Source of the DNA: Streptomyces sp. CNH099
GTDB lineage: Bacteria; Actinomycetota; Actinomycetes; Streptomycetales; Streptomycetaceae
Direction of reading: 5' to 3'
Length of the DNA: 64,000 nt
Assembly: GCA_000514715.1 (NCBI GenBank)
Contig: AZWL01000014.1
Coordinates: forward strand, 37,723-101,722
Below the pieces are notes generated by a model. The model made no database searches, was not told the DNA's origin, and worked only from the letters and a program-made list of their open reading frames with translations. The translations under genes and the position numbers were made by a program. Below are positions 16,600-26,235 of this stretch, in pieces. Position 1 is the first letter of the stretch; every line of letters starts with the position of its first letter.

Positions 16600-17772
16600 C
16601 TAGGCCGGACCGAGGCGGTAGACGGCGCCGACGGGGGTGCCACCGCCGCCGCCGAAGCCGCCCATGTCGACCACGTACAGCTCGTTGTCGGGCGTCTGCA
16701 CGAACGTGCTGACCCAGCCGGCGTTGGCGCCGAGGTCGAGCACCCCGGTCACCTGGCCGTTCTGCGTCTGGAGTGCCTGCAGGTTGCCGCCGCAGTAGTC
16801 GGCGAACACGAAGGAGCCCCGCAGCTCCGGGATCTGGTCGCCCCGGTAGACGTAGCCGCCGGTGACGGAGTCGCAGAATCCGGTGAGGCCGTGCTGCCAC
16901 TCGTGCACCGGCGGGACGTGCCCGGGCGGTTCCGCGCCCCGGTGCTGGCGGGTGCCCTCCATGAGGGGCCAGCCGTAGTTCCGGCCGGAGGCGCCGACGG
17001 GCGCGTGGTTGACCTCTTCGCGCTCCAGGTGGCCCACGTCGCCGATCCACATGTCGCCGTTCTCGGCGTCGAAGGAGAACTGCCAGGGGTTACGCAGGCC
17101 GTAGGCCCAGATCTCGCCGCGGGCGCCCGGAACGTCGACGAACGGGTTGTCGGGCGGAATCGCGTACGGGTCGCCGGCGCTCAGGTCGATCCGCAGCACC
17201 TTGCCCAGCAGGGAGCCGAGGTCCTGGGAGTTGTCGTACGGGTCGCCCTCCGGCGAGTAGTCGCCGTCGCCGAGGGAGATGTAGAACATCCCGTCCGGGC
17301 CGAACGCGATGTGGCCGGAGTTGTGCGCGGCGCCCGGCTGCTCCTGGAAGAAGACGGTGCGCCGGGTGTCCACCTGCACCTCGCCGTCCGCCACCTCGAA
17401 CTCGTCGATCGTGCTGTGCCCGTCGACGTCGGTGTAGGACAGGTAGAAGCGGGTGAAGTCGGGGTTGAACTCGATGTCCGCGATCCCGCGCTCGCCGTCG
17501 GTGGTGGTCTCGCCGGTGATGTCGACGACGGGTTCGCTGAGGCCCTGGCCGTCGAGGACCCGGACGGTGCCGGCGCGTTCGCCGATCCACACGGTGCCGT
17601 TCGGCCCGGCGGCGCCGGCGGTGGGTGCGGCCGCGGTGGCGACCTGGGTGAGCGACACCTGGGCCTGCTGGGTTCCGGCCGGTGACGCCGAGACGGCGGC
17701 GGGCGCGATGCCCGCGGACATGGTCAGCAGAAGACCTGAAAAGAGGACTGCGGATAACTTTCCACGACTCAT
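16600..17772 (-). CDS. Secreted PQQ-dependent sugar dehydrogenase (glucose/sorbosone dehydrogenase family)
   Basis: A 390-aa exported six-bladed beta-propeller. A signal peptide spans residues 1-29 (MSRGKLSAVLFSG... to AAVSA). Family motifs include RGIADIEFNPDF, AHNSGHIAFGPDGMFYISLGDG, GKVLRIDL and YGLRNPWQFSFD, with the catalytic His in NSGH. Members oxidise aldoses with bound PQQ. Start at 17772 fits the signal peptide but has no ribosome-binding site; a TTG at 17814 lies immediately after AAGGAGG, too close to use it. Confidence 0.88.
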   Translation of the reverse strand: MSRGKLSAVLFSGLLLTMSAGIAPAAVSASPAGTQQAQVSLTQVATAAAPTAGAAGPNGTVWIGERAGTVRVLDGQGLSEPVVDITGETTTDGERGIADIEFNPDFTRFYLSYTDVDGHSTIDEFEVADGEVQVDTRRTVFFQEQPGAAHNSGHIAFGPDGMFYISLGDGDYSPEGDPYDNSQDLGSLLGKVLRIDLSAGDPYAIPPDNPFVDVPGARGEIWAYGLRNPWQFSFDAENGDMWIGDVGHLEREEVNHAPVGASGRNYGWPLMEGTRQHRGAEPPGHVPPVHEWQHGLTGFCDSVTGGYVYRGDQIPELRGSFVFADYCGGNLQALQTQNGQVTGVLDLGANAGWVSTFVQTPDNELYVVDMGGFGGGGGTPVGAVYRLGPA

Positions 17773-18096
17773 GGGTAGCCGGGGGCGGGCGCCCGTGCGT
17801 GGTCCCGTCCCCAACCTCCTTCCGTGTGTGGGGGGCGGTCATGCCACGTACCGAGATACCTGATCTGGCGCGGGACCCAGGCCCCTGCAGGCGTGTGCCA
17901 GCCTGCGGAATGCCCCACTACCCAAAAAGGTAGCACCATTGCCCGGCAGCGGGGACCGGATCGGCGCCGGCGGTCGCGTCCCCGGCCGGTCCGCAACGGG
18001 TGACAAGTACGCAACAGGACTTATCCACAGGGGTTTTTTCCCTGGCCGTTCGCCCCCAGGATGGAGTCTCCGCAACTCAGGCAACGGGGGATCAGC
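17773..18096. promoter_or_regulatory. Divergent intergenic region (324 bp)
   Basis: Upstream region of the sugar dehydrogenase and the membrane-protein gene. It holds a palindrome CTACC-CAAAAA-GGTAG at 17918-17933, a TTATCCACA DnaA-box match at 18021-18029 and just after it an AGGG-T6-CCCT mini-hairpin. The palindrome is a reasonable operator candidate; the single DnaA box is not evidence of an origin. Confidence 0.35.
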
Positions 18097-19296
18097 ATGG
18101 CAGTCGTCGACCAGGGGCCGCGGTGGCGGTCGGAGCCGCCGGAGTCGGACCGGCATGCGCCGCGGCGTCATCTCGGCGTGTATCTCACCGCGGCGGTGCT
18201 GCTCACGGCGCTGGGCCGCTTGGTGATCGTCTGGATCTACTACGACTTCGACTACGTGAGCACCGACGTCGAGGACTTCCTCAAGGCGCTGTACGACCCG
18301 CGGATTCCCCTGGAACCCGAGCTGTTCAACCCGTACGTCTGGGCGTTCACGGTCGCGCTGCTGGTGACGGGGCTGGTCGCGGCGCTGAACCGGCGCGCGG
18401 CGCGGGGGGCCGCGCTGCTGTGCGGGTTCGTGATGTCCTTCACCGCGGTGCGCGAGCTGATCGGCCTGGCCACGAGCGACCAGTTCCGCGACTGGTACGT
18501 CGGCGGCAACGACCTGGAGTTCGTGATCATCACCAGCTGGGTGGTCGTGCTGCTGTTCTCGGCGACCGTGCTCGTGATGATGCTGCGGGCGGGCGACCGG
18601 CCGGCGGGCGGCGCGGGGGCCGGGCCGGCGCCGGGGTCGCAGCTGTACGTCGTCGCCGGCGGGCTGATGGTGCTGCTCGGCCTCGCGCTCGCCGGGTGGA
18701 TCGTCCGCATGCTGACTCGGGACGGGGCCGACACCGGCAGGTACTTCAAGGGGCTCGTGGACGCCGGCGAGTCGCCCTTCCCGGTGTCCGCCGGCACCAC
18801 GGAGTACTACGAGGCGGTCTTCGTGGTGGCGCTGCTGGTGCTGGGTGCGCTGGCGCTGATGCGCCGGCCGGTGGTGCGCGGCGCGGCGATGGCGATCCTC
18901 GGGGTCTACCTGTACATCAACGTCCGCCGCATGATCGGCATGACGATCTCCGACTACGACCGGAACGGTCCCCCCACCGATCCGGAGCTGATCCCCTTCC
19001 CCACCTGGGACATGTACACCGAGGACCTGGAGGGGTGGCTCATCCTGGCCACGTACGTCGGCGGGTCGCTGATAGCGGTCGCGGTGATCGCGATGATGCT
19101 GCGCGCACCGGAGGCTAAGGCGGGGGCGGACGCGCCGCCTGGCCCTGTCGGCGGTTACGTGCCGCCGCAGCCCGCGGCGTCGCCGGTGCCGGAGCGGCAG
19201 CGGTACGCCGCGCCGCCGGCAGCCGTGCAGATGCCGCCGCCGCCGTCGAGCCCGCCGCCCGGCCCGGGACCGTCGGGCCGGGGGCCGGGGGGCTGA
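18097..19296 (+). CDS. Multi-pass membrane protein, function unknown
   Basis: A 399-aa protein with six to eight hydrophobic helices in two similar halves. Each half has a helix pair around an external loop containing a charged/aromatic motif (FNPYVWAF, TSDQFRDWYVGG; FPVSAGTTEYYEA, DYDRNGP). The C-terminal ~55 residues are Pro/Ala-rich and cytosolic in appearance. Start at 18097 has GGGGGA upstream; an in-frame ATG at 18061 is less likely. I do not recognise a named family. Confidence 0.75.
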   Translation: MAVVDQGPRWRSEPPESDRHAPRRHLGVYLTAAVLLTALGRLVIVWIYYDFDYVSTDVEDFLKALYDPRIPLEPELFNPYVWAFTVALLVTGLVAALNRRAARGAALLCGFVMSFTAVRELIGLATSDQFRDWYVGGNDLEFVIITSWVVVLLFSATVLVMMLRAGDRPAGGAGAGPAPGSQLYVVAGGLMVLLGLALAGWIVRMLTRDGADTGRYFKGLVDAGESPFPVSAGTTEYYEAVFVVALLVLGALALMRRPVVRGAAMAILGVYLYINVRRMIGMTISDYDRNGPPTDPELIPFPTWDMYTEDLEGWLILATYVGGSLIAVAVIAMMLRAPEAKAGADAPPGPVGGYVPPQPAASPVPERQRYAAPPAAVQMPPPPSSPPPGPGPSGRGPGG

Positions 19297-19378
19297 AGCA
19301 GGCGGGGCCGGGCAGCCGCGACGAGCGGGCAGGGCCGGCGGGCAGGGGCAGGGGAGGCGGGAGCCGGACGGATCCGGG

Positions 19379-20128
19379 TCAGACCGGGCGTACGGTGTCG
19401 CCGAGCCGCACGGTGCCCGGGACCAGCACGTCGGCGCCCACGCCGATGCACATCCCCCGGTCCGCGGTGAGCGTCTTGAGCACCCGGCGGTCCTCCGGCA
19501 GGTCGCGCTGCGCCATCGTCGTCATCACGCAGCGCTTCATGCGGTTGACGACCCGCAGCCGCACCTCGTCGCCGACGGCCACCTCCCGGCCCACCCAGTC
19601 CTCCTCGATCCAGGGTTCGTCGGTGTCCAGCAGGATGTTCTTGCGGAAGCGGAGGGCGTCGGCCGGTTCGGTGTCGCCGAGGATGCCGCCGAGCGCGTGC
19701 AGGGAGGCGGTGCCGATGAGCGTCACGCCGCGCTCGTCGAAGTGCGGCACGGCGTCCTCGCGGGCCAGCCGCACGTCCGCGCCGAGCAGCTCGGCGAGGT
19801 GGGCGTCGTCGCGCAGGTCGGAGCCGTCCGGGGTGACGACGCGGGGGCGGGCGGCGGCAGCGGGGTGGGCGGCGTAGGAGGCGGAGAAGTGGAGCAGGCC
19901 CTCGGTGCGGCGGAAGCGGCGGGAGTTCTTTCCGCTGCCGAGTCTGCCGTCGGCGTACGTCACGGCCCACAGTCGGTCGCCGACCGTGCCGCGCTCGTCG
20001 ACGACGAGTTCCGGCAGCTGTTCGCCGAGCATGGACTTGACCGGGAAGCGTCGGAGCGTGGCGACGACGGCGTCGGACGGGGCCGGATAGGGCGTCGGAG
20101 CCGGTATCGCGGGCGGAAGTTCGGGCAT
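19379..20128 (-). CDS. MOSC-domain protein (N-terminal beta-barrel plus MOSC)
   Basis: A 249-aa protein with the MOSC N-terminal barrel (residues ~20-115, FPVKSMLGEQL) and the MOSC domain (~120-249) with its conserved Cys in RMKRCVMTTMAQRD. Relatives are molybdenum-cofactor enzymes or sulfur carriers such as the mitochondrial amidoxime-reducing component. The molybdenum cofactor genes moaC and mogA lie about 33 kb away in the same window. It is convergent with the membrane-protein gene. Confidence 0.88.
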   Translation of the reverse strand: MPELPPAIPAPTPYPAPSDAVVATLRRFPVKSMLGEQLPELVVDERGTVGDRLWAVTYADGRLGSGKNSRRFRRTEGLLHFSASYAAHPAAAARPRVVTPDGSDLRDDAHLAELLGADVRLAREDAVPHFDERGVTLIGTASLHALGGILGDTEPADALRFRKNILLDTDEPWIEEDWVGREVAVGDEVRLRVVNRMKRCVMTTMAQRDLPEDRRVLKTLTADRGMCIGVGADVLVPGTVRLGDTVRPV

Positions 20129-20297
20129 GCTCCGGACCCTATGCCCGGCCCGGGCCGCGGCCGAAGGGTTTCCGGCGGGAGCGCACGATCCCGGCCGGGA
20201 CCGTCACCGCCCCCCCGGCCCGCCCCGGCCGCCGCGGAGGTCCCCGGCCTGCGGCGACCGTTCGCCCGACTTGCCGTGACCCCTTACGCCCCGAAAC

Positions 20298-23200
20298 ATG
20301 GAGATTGTGACAGCCGGCTCCGACAGTTCCGCGGGGACCGACCCCGGCCTGCCCTACCTCCGCTTCCCCCACCTCCACGGCGACCTCCTCTGCTTCGCCG
20401 CCGAGGACGACCTGTGGCTCGCCCCGCTGCCCGCCCCCGGCGCCAAGCCCGAGCGGGGCTGGCGGCTGACCGTCGACCGCACCCGCGTCGGCCACCCGCG
20501 CTTCTCGCCGGACGGGAGGTCCATCGCCTTCACCAGCTGGCGCAGCCTCGACGCCGAGATCCACCTCGTGTCCGCGGAGGGCGGCGGGGCCCGGCGGCTG
20601 ACGTACTGGGGCAGCCTGGACACCCGGGTGTGCGGCTGGACGCCGCCGGGCGGCGGCGAGGACGGGGCGCCGCAGATCCTCGCGGTGTCCTCGCACGGCC
20701 AGCCGCTCTCGTACCAGACGTGGTCCTACCTGGTGCCGACCGACGGCGCCCCGGGCCGCCGGCTGCCGTGGGGCCCCGTCGACGACATCGCCGTCGCCGA
20801 GCTGTCCGGCTGCCGCAGGACGCTGCTGCTGACCGGCCGCCCGCCGCACGAGCCCGCCGCCTGGAAGCGCTACCGCGGCGGCGCCACCGGCCGGATCTAC
20901 CTGCACGGCGAGCGGCTGCTCGCGGACATCGGCGGGCACGTGCAGTCCGTGATGTTCGTCGGTACGCCGCCCGCCACCCGCGTCGCGTTCCTCTCCGACC
21001 ACGAGGGCACCGGCAACCTCTACTCCTGCCTCCCCGACGGCACGGACCTGCGCCGGCACAGCGACCACGCCGAGTTCTACGCCAGGAACGCCGCCACCGA
21101 CGGCCACCGGGTGGTCTACCAGTGCGCGGGCGAGCTGTGGCTCGCCGAGGACTTCGGCCCCGCCGGGCAGCCGCGCCGCCTCGACATCCGGCTCGGCAGC
21201 CCGCGCGCCGGGCGGCGGCCGTACCAGGTGGCCGCGCAGAACAACGTCGAGGCGCTCACCGTCGACACCACCGGGCGGGCCAGCGCGGTCGCGGTGCGCG
21301 GCGCGCTGTACTGGCTGACGCACCGGGACGGCCCGGCGCGCACGATCACCGAGACGCCGGGGGCGCGGGTCAGGCTGCCGGAGATGCTGGGCGACACGGG
21401 CCGCGTCGCGTACGTCACGGACGCGTACGGCGACGACGCCGTCGAGATCGCCGACCTGCCGCGCACCGGCGCCGTCGGCGAGCCGCTGCGGCTGGCGGCG
21501 GGCCGGCTGGGCCGGGTGGTGGCGCTGGTGCCGTCGCCGGACGGCCGGCACCTCGCGATCGCCTCGCACGACGGGCGGCTGCTGCTGGTGCGCGTGCCGG
21601 AGCGGGTGGGCGCGGACGAGCGGATGTCGGCGGAGGCGGCGGAGCAGTTCGCGGAGGCGGTACGGGCCGCGGAGGAGCTGTCGCCGGCGGAGGCCGCGGG
21701 CGAGTGCCAGGTCACCGAGTTGATCCGGTCCGTCAACGGGCCCGTGCGCGACCTGGCGTTCTCGCCCGACTCGCGGTGGCTGGCCTGGTCGCACCCGGGC
21801 ATCGGCCGCTCGCTGCGGCAGATCAAGATCGCCCGGATCGCGGACCGCGCGGTCGTCGACGTCACGGACGGCCGGTTCGAGGACGAGGAGCCGGTGTTCA
21901 CGCGCGACGGGCGGTATCTGGCGTTCCTGTCGTGGCGCGGCTTCGACCCGGTGTACGACGTGCACACCGGCGACCTGTCGTTCCCGCTGGGCTCCCGCCC
22001 GTACCTCGTACCGCTGCATCCCGCGACGCCGTCGCCGTTCGCGCTGTCCGCGGAGGGCCGGCCGGCGGCCGGCGGGATGGACCCGGCGGGGCCGCCGGCG
22101 CCGGACCCGGCCGGCGGGAACTCCACGGTGCTGGTGGACCCGGAGGGGCTGGAGAGCCGAGTGACGCCGTTTCCGGTGCCGGCGTCGAAGTACTCCTCGC
22201 TGGTGCCGGTCGCGGGCGGCGGGCTGGTGTGGCTGCGCTGGCCGATCTCGGGGGCCCTGGGCGAGACGTTCGCCAACCCCGCGGACACCTCGGGCCGGCC
22301 GACGCTGGAGCTGTTCGACATCTCCACCGCCCGGCTCACCGAACTCACGTCGCTGGTGACGGAGATCGCGGTCAGCGGCGACGGCAGCCGGCTGGTGGTC
22401 AACGACGGCGGTTCGCTGCGCGCGATGCCGGTGAGCGACCGGGCGGACCCGGACGCCACCGTCTACATCGACCTGCGGCGCGTGCTGCACACGGCGGACC
22501 CGGTGGCCGAGTGGCACCAGGCGTACGCCGAGGCCGGCCGGATCGTCCGGGCGTACTTCTGGGAGCCGCGCATGGGCGGCGTCGACTGGGACGCGGTGCT
22601 GGCGCAGTACCGGCCGCTGCTGGACCGCGTGGCCTCGCCGGACGAGTTCGCCGACCTGCTGCGCGAGGTGCTGGGCGAGCTGGGCACGTCGCACGCGTAC
22701 GTCACGCCCGCCCGCCGCAACGAGGGCCCGCCGCACTACCAGCGGCCCATCGGCTTCCTCGGCGTGAACTTCGTCCGCACCCGCGACGGCCTCGGCTGGG
22801 CGCTGGCCCGCATCCTGCCCGGCGACTCCTCCGACACCCGCGCCCGCTCCCCGCTCGCCGGCACCGGCATCCCGGACGGCTCGGTGCTCACCCACGTCGA
22901 CGGCCGCGCGGTCGACCCGGTCACGGGCCCGTACCCGCTGCTGGCGGGGGCGGGGGGCACGACGGTGGAGCTGACGTTCGCGATCGAGGGCAACCAGGGC
23001 AGGCTGCGCCGGGTGGCCGTCGTGCCGCTCGTCGACGACCGGCCGCTGCGCTACCAGGACTGGGTGGCGGCGCGGCGCGCGGTGGTGCACGAGCTGAGCG
23101 GCGGGCGCTGCGGCTACCTGCACATCCCGGACCTGGTCGCGAGCGGCTGGGCGCAGTTCAACCGGGACGTGCGGATGGAGATGAACCGCGAGTCGCTGAT

Positions 23201-23732
23201 CGTGGACGTGCGGGGCAACGCGGGCGGGCACATCAGCGAGTTGGTGCTGGAGAAGCTCACCCGCCCGATCATGGGCTGGGACCTGACACGCAACGCGCAG
23301 CCCGTCTCGTACACCTCGACCGCGCCGCGCGGCCCGATGGTGGCGCTGGCGGACGAGGCCACGTCGTCGGACGGCGACATGATCACGGCGGCGTTCAAGC
23401 TGCTCGGCCTCGGCCCGGTGGTGGGCCTGCGGACGTGGGGCGGGGTGGTCGGGATGACGGGCCGGCACCGGCTGGGCGACGGCACGGTGATCACGGTGCC
23501 GATGAACGCGGCCTGGTTCGACGAGTACGGCTGGGGCGTGGAGAACGCCGGCGTCCCGCCCGACGTGGTCGCCGAACGCACGCCGCTGGACTGGGCGGAG
23601 GGCCGGACCTCCGAGCTGGACGTCGCGGTGGCCACCGCGCTGGACCTGCTGGGCGAGCACCCGGCGGCGGTGCCGCCGGACTACACCGACGTGCCGGACC
23701 GGCGCCGTCCGCCGCTGCCGCCGCGCCCGTAA
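20298..23732 (+). CDS. Tricorn protease
   Basis: A 1144-aa protease that in Thermoplasma trims proteasome-derived peptides; Streptomyces enzymes are related. Order: six-bladed and seven-bladed propellers (residues ~15-700), C1 core, PDZ (~815-910), C2 core. The likely triad is H799 (GTSHAYVT), S1024 (TSSDGD) and E1082 (GVENAGVPPD), followed by the RTWGGVVG signature. The length is close to the archaeal enzyme. ATG 20298 is used; GTG 20307 is an alternative, and neither has a good ribosome-binding site. Confidence 0.93.
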   Translation: MEIVTAGSDSSAGTDPGLPYLRFPHLHGDLLCFAAEDDLWLAPLPAPGAKPERGWRLTVDRTRVGHPRFSPDGRSIAFTSWRSLDAEIHLVSAEGGGARRLTYWGSLDTRVCGWTPPGGGEDGAPQILAVSSHGQPLSYQTWSYLVPTDGAPGRRLPWGPVDDIAVAELSGCRRTLLLTGRPPHEPAAWKRYRGGATGRIYLHGERLLADIGGHVQSVMFVGTPPATRVAFLSDHEGTGNLYSCLPDGTDLRRHSDHAEFYARNAATDGHRVVYQCAGELWLAEDFGPAGQPRRLDIRLGSPRAGRRPYQVAAQNNVEALTVDTTGRASAVAVRGALYWLTHRDGPARTITETPGARVRLPEMLGDTGRVAYVTDAYGDDAVEIADLPRTGAVGEPLRLAAGRLGRVVALVPSPDGRHLAIASHDGRLLLVRVPERVGADERMSAEAAEQFAEAVRAAEELSPAEAAGECQVTELIRSVNGPVRDLAFSPDSRWLAWSHPGIGRSLRQIKIARIADRAVVDVTDGRFEDEEPVFTRDGRYLAFLSWRGFDPVYDVHTGDLSFPLGSRPYLVPLHPATPSPFALSAEGRPAAGGMDPAGPPAPDPAGGNSTVLVDPEGLESRVTPFPVPASKYSSLVPVAGGGLVWLRWPISGALGETFANPADTSGRPTLELFDISTARLTELTSLVTEIAVSGDGSRLVVNDGGSLRAMPVSDRADPDATVYIDLRRVLHTADPVAEWHQAYAEAGRIVRAYFWEPRMGGVDWDAVLAQYRPLLDRVASPDEFADLLREVLGELGTSHAYVTPARRNEGPPHYQRPIGFLGVNFVRTRDGLGWALARILPGDSSDTRARSPLAGTGIPDGSVLTHVDGRAVDPVTGPYPLLAGAGGTTVELTFAIEGNQGRLRRVAVVPLVDDRPLRYQDWVAARRAVVHELSGGRCGYLHIPDLVASGWAQFNRDVRMEMNRESLIVDVRGNAGGHISELVLEKLTRPIMGWDLTRNAQPVSYTSTAPRGPMVALADEATSSDGDMITAAFKLLGLGPVVGLRTWGGVVGMTGRHRLGDGTVITVPMNAAWFDEYGWGVENAGVPPDVVAERTPLDWAEGRTSELDVAVATALDLLGEHPAAVPPDYTDVPDRRRPPLPPRP

Positions 23733-23859
23733 CGGCACGACGCGGCGCGGGCTGCCGTGGAGCAACCCGGAACGGGGCAGCCCGAAATGCGGCATCAGTC
23801 CCGGTATGTAAGCCTGAGGAAGGCCCGAACACCCTCTCTCACTAGGAGTGATGAACAGA

Positions 23860-24117
23860 ATGGGCGCATTCGACAAGGCGAAGGACATGGCCGGCGACGC
23901 GGCCGACAAGGCCAGGGAAGCCGCGCAGAAGGGGCGCGAACAGGCCCAGCAGGGCCGTGAGCGCGGCCAGGAGTCCGGCCAGGACACTTCGCAGCGCGCC
24001 CAGGAGGGCGCGCAGCAGGGCCGCGAACAGCAGGGCCGCGAACAGCAGGAGCGCGCACAGCAGCAGCGCCGGCAGCAGCGCGAGCAGCAGCAGCGCCGCG
24101 AGCAGGACCAGCCCTGA
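23860..24117 (+). CDS. Small Gln/Arg/Glu-rich protein
   Basis: An 85-residue, highly charged helical protein. Residues 1-25 (MGAFDKAKDMAGDAADKARE...) resemble small Lys/Ala-rich stress or antitoxin-like proteins (CsbD/Rv0909 type). The rest is low-complexity repeats of REQ/QQGRE from GCAG-rich codons and should form a long helix or coiled coil. ATG 23860 is preferred because AGGAG ends 11 nt upstream, while GTG/ATG at 23848-23851 overlap it. A strong terminator follows. Function unknown. Confidence 0.7.
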   Translation: MGAFDKAKDMAGDAADKAREAAQKGREQAQQGRERGQESGQDTSQRAQEGAQQGREQQGREQQERAQQQRRQQREQQQRREQDQP

Positions 24118-24140
24118 TACGGCGCGGTTGAGCCACGCAC

Positions 24141-24171
24141 GAGGGGCGCACCCGGCGCGGGTGCGCCCCTC
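24141..24171 (+). terminator. Terminator after the small Gln/Arg-rich gene
   Basis: A perfect 13-bp stem GAGGGGCGCACCC / GGGTGCGCCCCTC with a 5-nt loop, 24 bp after the stop codon. Confidence 0.8.
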
Positions 24172-24286
24172 CGCCACTGTCCATGCCCGGAGCGCGAACG
24201 GGCGCACGGCGTACGGGCGTTCACCTCTCCGCGCCGTACGCGCCGGCCCCCGCCCGCCGTTGCGCCCCTCCGCCACGGCTCCGCGG

Positions 24287-25186
24287 CTACGTCCCCCGCG
24301 TCTCCCGCGCCCGCTCGTCCGCCGCGCCGCCGGCGCCCACCAGACCGCCGCGCGCCGCCCGGGTCGCCGCGAGCCGGGGCGCCAGCTTCCGCATCTCCCG
24401 CCGCCCCAGCGGCCCGGCGACGACCGACGGCACCGCGCCGCGCACCGACTGCATGCCGCGCAGCCACCACTGCCCGTAGACGTGCGGCGACCGCCGCTCG
24501 ATGCCCGCGACCAGCCGCTCCACGGCGGGCGCCAGCGGATACGTCTTGTTCATCGGCCACGGCAGCCGCGCCCGCATGTCCCGCAGCACCTCGTCCTGGT
24601 CGGCGCCGCGCACCATGTCGGTGTCGGTCCAGCTGAGGTAGCCGACCCCGACGTCCACGCCCAGATGGCCGACCTCGGCGCGCAGGCAGTGCGCGTACGC
24701 CTCCACACCGGACTTCGACGCGCAGTACGCCGCCATCAGCGGCGCGGGCGTCAGCGCGGCGAGCGAGGCGACCTGCAGGTGGTAGCCGCGCGAACGGACC
24801 AGCGCGGGCAGGAAGGCCCGCGCGGTGGCGACGCTGCCCAGCAGGTTGACCTCGATGACGCGGTCGAAGGAGCGGGCGCCGGAGTCGAGGAACGGGCCGC
24901 CGAGTGCGACGCCCGCGTTGGCGACGACGACGTCGACGCCGCCGAAGCGCTCCTCGACCGCGGCGGCGGCGCCGGCCATCGCGTCGTGGTCGGTGACGTC
25001 CGCGTGCCAGTGGGCGGCCTCGCCCGGCAGCGAGTCGGCGACCTTCTTCAGCTCGTCCGGCTCCAGCCCCACCAGCGCGAGCCGCGCCCCGCGCGCCGCC
25101 AGCCGGCGCGCCAGCAGCGCGCCGACGCCGCGGGCGGCGCCGGTGACGACGACAGTCCTGCCCTCAAGTCCCCGCCCGCGGCTCAC
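24287..25186 (-). CDS. Short-chain dehydrogenase/reductase (SDR)
   Basis: A 299-aa classical SDR. It has the NAD(P) loop TGAARGVGALL (residues ~14-24), NAG in VVVANAGVALGG, catalytic Ser in QVASLAALTP and YCASK (Tyr-Lys). The C-terminal extension of ~60 residues suggests membrane or partner contact. GTG 25186 overlaps the hydrolase stop (GTGA). It is third in the BVMO-hydrolase-SDR operon, a set suited to oxidising a ketone to an ester, hydrolysing it and interconverting alcohol/ketone; the substrate is unknown. Confidence 0.9.
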   Translation of the reverse strand: MSRGRGLEGRTVVVTGAARGVGALLARRLAARGARLALVGLEPDELKKVADSLPGEAAHWHADVTDHDAMAGAAAAVEERFGGVDVVVANAGVALGGPFLDSGARSFDRVIEVNLLGSVATARAFLPALVRSRGYHLQVASLAALTPAPLMAAYCASKSGVEAYAHCLRAEVGHLGVDVGVGYLSWTDTDMVRGADQDEVLRDMRARLPWPMNKTYPLAPAVERLVAGIERRSPHVYGQWWLRGMQSVRGAVPSVVAGPLGRREMRKLAPRLAATRAARGGLVGAGGAADERARETRGT

Positions 25187-26235
25187 GCGCCCGCCTCCTC
25201 CTTCTTGACGGCCTCCTGCTCGTCGGCCCCTTCCGCGACTTTCCCGACTTTCTCGACTTTCTCGACCTGCTCGACCTGCTCGGCTCTCCCGGCGGCCTCG
25301 GCGGCGGCTTCCGCGCCGACCGCCCGGCCGCCCAGGTGGTCGCGGACGAGCCCGCGCAGCACCTCGGCCACCGCGTACGGCGCCTCGATCGGCGTCATGT
25401 GCCCCAGCCCGTCCAGCTCGGTGAACCCCGCGCAGTCCGGCAGCAGCCCGGCGATCTTCCGCGCCAGCCGCACCGGCGTGAGCCGGTCGGCGCTGCCGTG
25501 CACCACCGCGGCCGGCACCGGCATCCGCGCCACCTCGGCGTCCAGGTCGAGCGTCGCCAGCACCCGGCCCCACGCGCCGCGCGGCTTGCGCGGGCTGGCG
25601 AAGACGATACGGGCGCTCGCCTCGATCTGCGCCGGGGTCGCGCCGCGGCCCAGGATGGCCGGGCCCAGCACCTTCTTCGACAGCGGCGTCACCGGCCCCA
25701 TCGGCAGCCGCGAGACCAGCAGCGCCCGCTGCGCCGCGGAGCGCAGCGCGCGGGCCCGCAGCGGCACCACCCGCGACTCGGGCACCAGGTGCGCGCTGCC
25801 CGTGCTGCACAGCAGCACGGCGGCGGCCCGGTCGCGCAGGTACGGGCGGCCGGCGGCGGCCATCAGCGTCATGCCGCCCATCGAGTGGCCGCCGATCACC
25901 GCCTTCTCGCCGGGCGCCAGCGCCGCGTCGAGCACGGCGCCGAGGTCGTCGGCGAGGGTGGCGGTGTGGTAGGAGCCGTCGCCGCCGGCCGGGCTGCGGC
26001 CGTGGCCGCGCTGGTCGTACGCGATGACGCGGTGGTCGGGTGCGAGCTGCCGGATCACCGGCGCCCAGAAGGCGGTCGAGCAGCACCAGCCGTGTGCGAG
26101 GACGACGGCGGGCGCGTCCCGCGCGCCGTGCTCCTCGACGTGCAGCCGGGTGCCGTCGGCGGAGAGCGCGGTCAGCTCGCGGCGGGGCACGGGCGGCGCG
26201 TACGGGCCGGAGGTGACGTGCATGAGCCGGGTCAC
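25183..26235 (-). CDS. Alpha/beta-fold hydrolase
   Basis: A 350-aa serine hydrolase. It has an oxyanion HGWCCST motif (near residue 50), nucleophile elbow GGHSMGGM (near 115), Asp in HGSADRLTP and His in GLGHMTPIE. A ~50-aa charged tail rich in Glu/Val/Lys repeats (EQVEQVEKVEKV) follows. GTG 26235 overlaps the BVMO stop, and its own stop overlaps the SDR start, so the three genes are coupled. Beside a Baeyer-Villiger monooxygenase it probably hydrolyses the ester or lactone product. Confidence 0.9.
   Translation of the reverse strand: MTRLMHVTSGPYAPPVPRRELTALSADGTRLHVEEHGARDAPAVVLAHGWCCSTAFWAPVIRQLAPDHRVIAYDQRGHGRSPAGGDGSYHTATLADDLGAVLDAALAPGEKAVIGGHSMGGMTLMAAAGRPYLRDRAAAVLLCSTGSAHLVPESRVVPLRARALRSAAQRALLVSRLPMGPVTPLSKKVLGPAILGRGATPAQIEASARIVFASPRKPRGAWGRVLATLDLDAEVARMPVPAAVVHGSADRLTPVRLARKIAGLLPDCAGFTELDGLGHMTPIEAPYAVAEVLRGLVRDHLGGRAVGAEAAAEAAGRAEQVEQVEKVEKVGKVAEGADEQEAVKKEEAGA

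Noticed and set aside
18021..18029. Chromosomal origin of replication
   Set aside because: A single DnaA box without dnaA, dnaN or further boxes.
19697..23845. Very long Arg/Pro-rich open frames opposite or beside the tricorn gene and elsewhere
   Set aside because: Typical shadow frames of high-GC coding DNA; the overlapping tricorn frame has domains and a catalytic triad.
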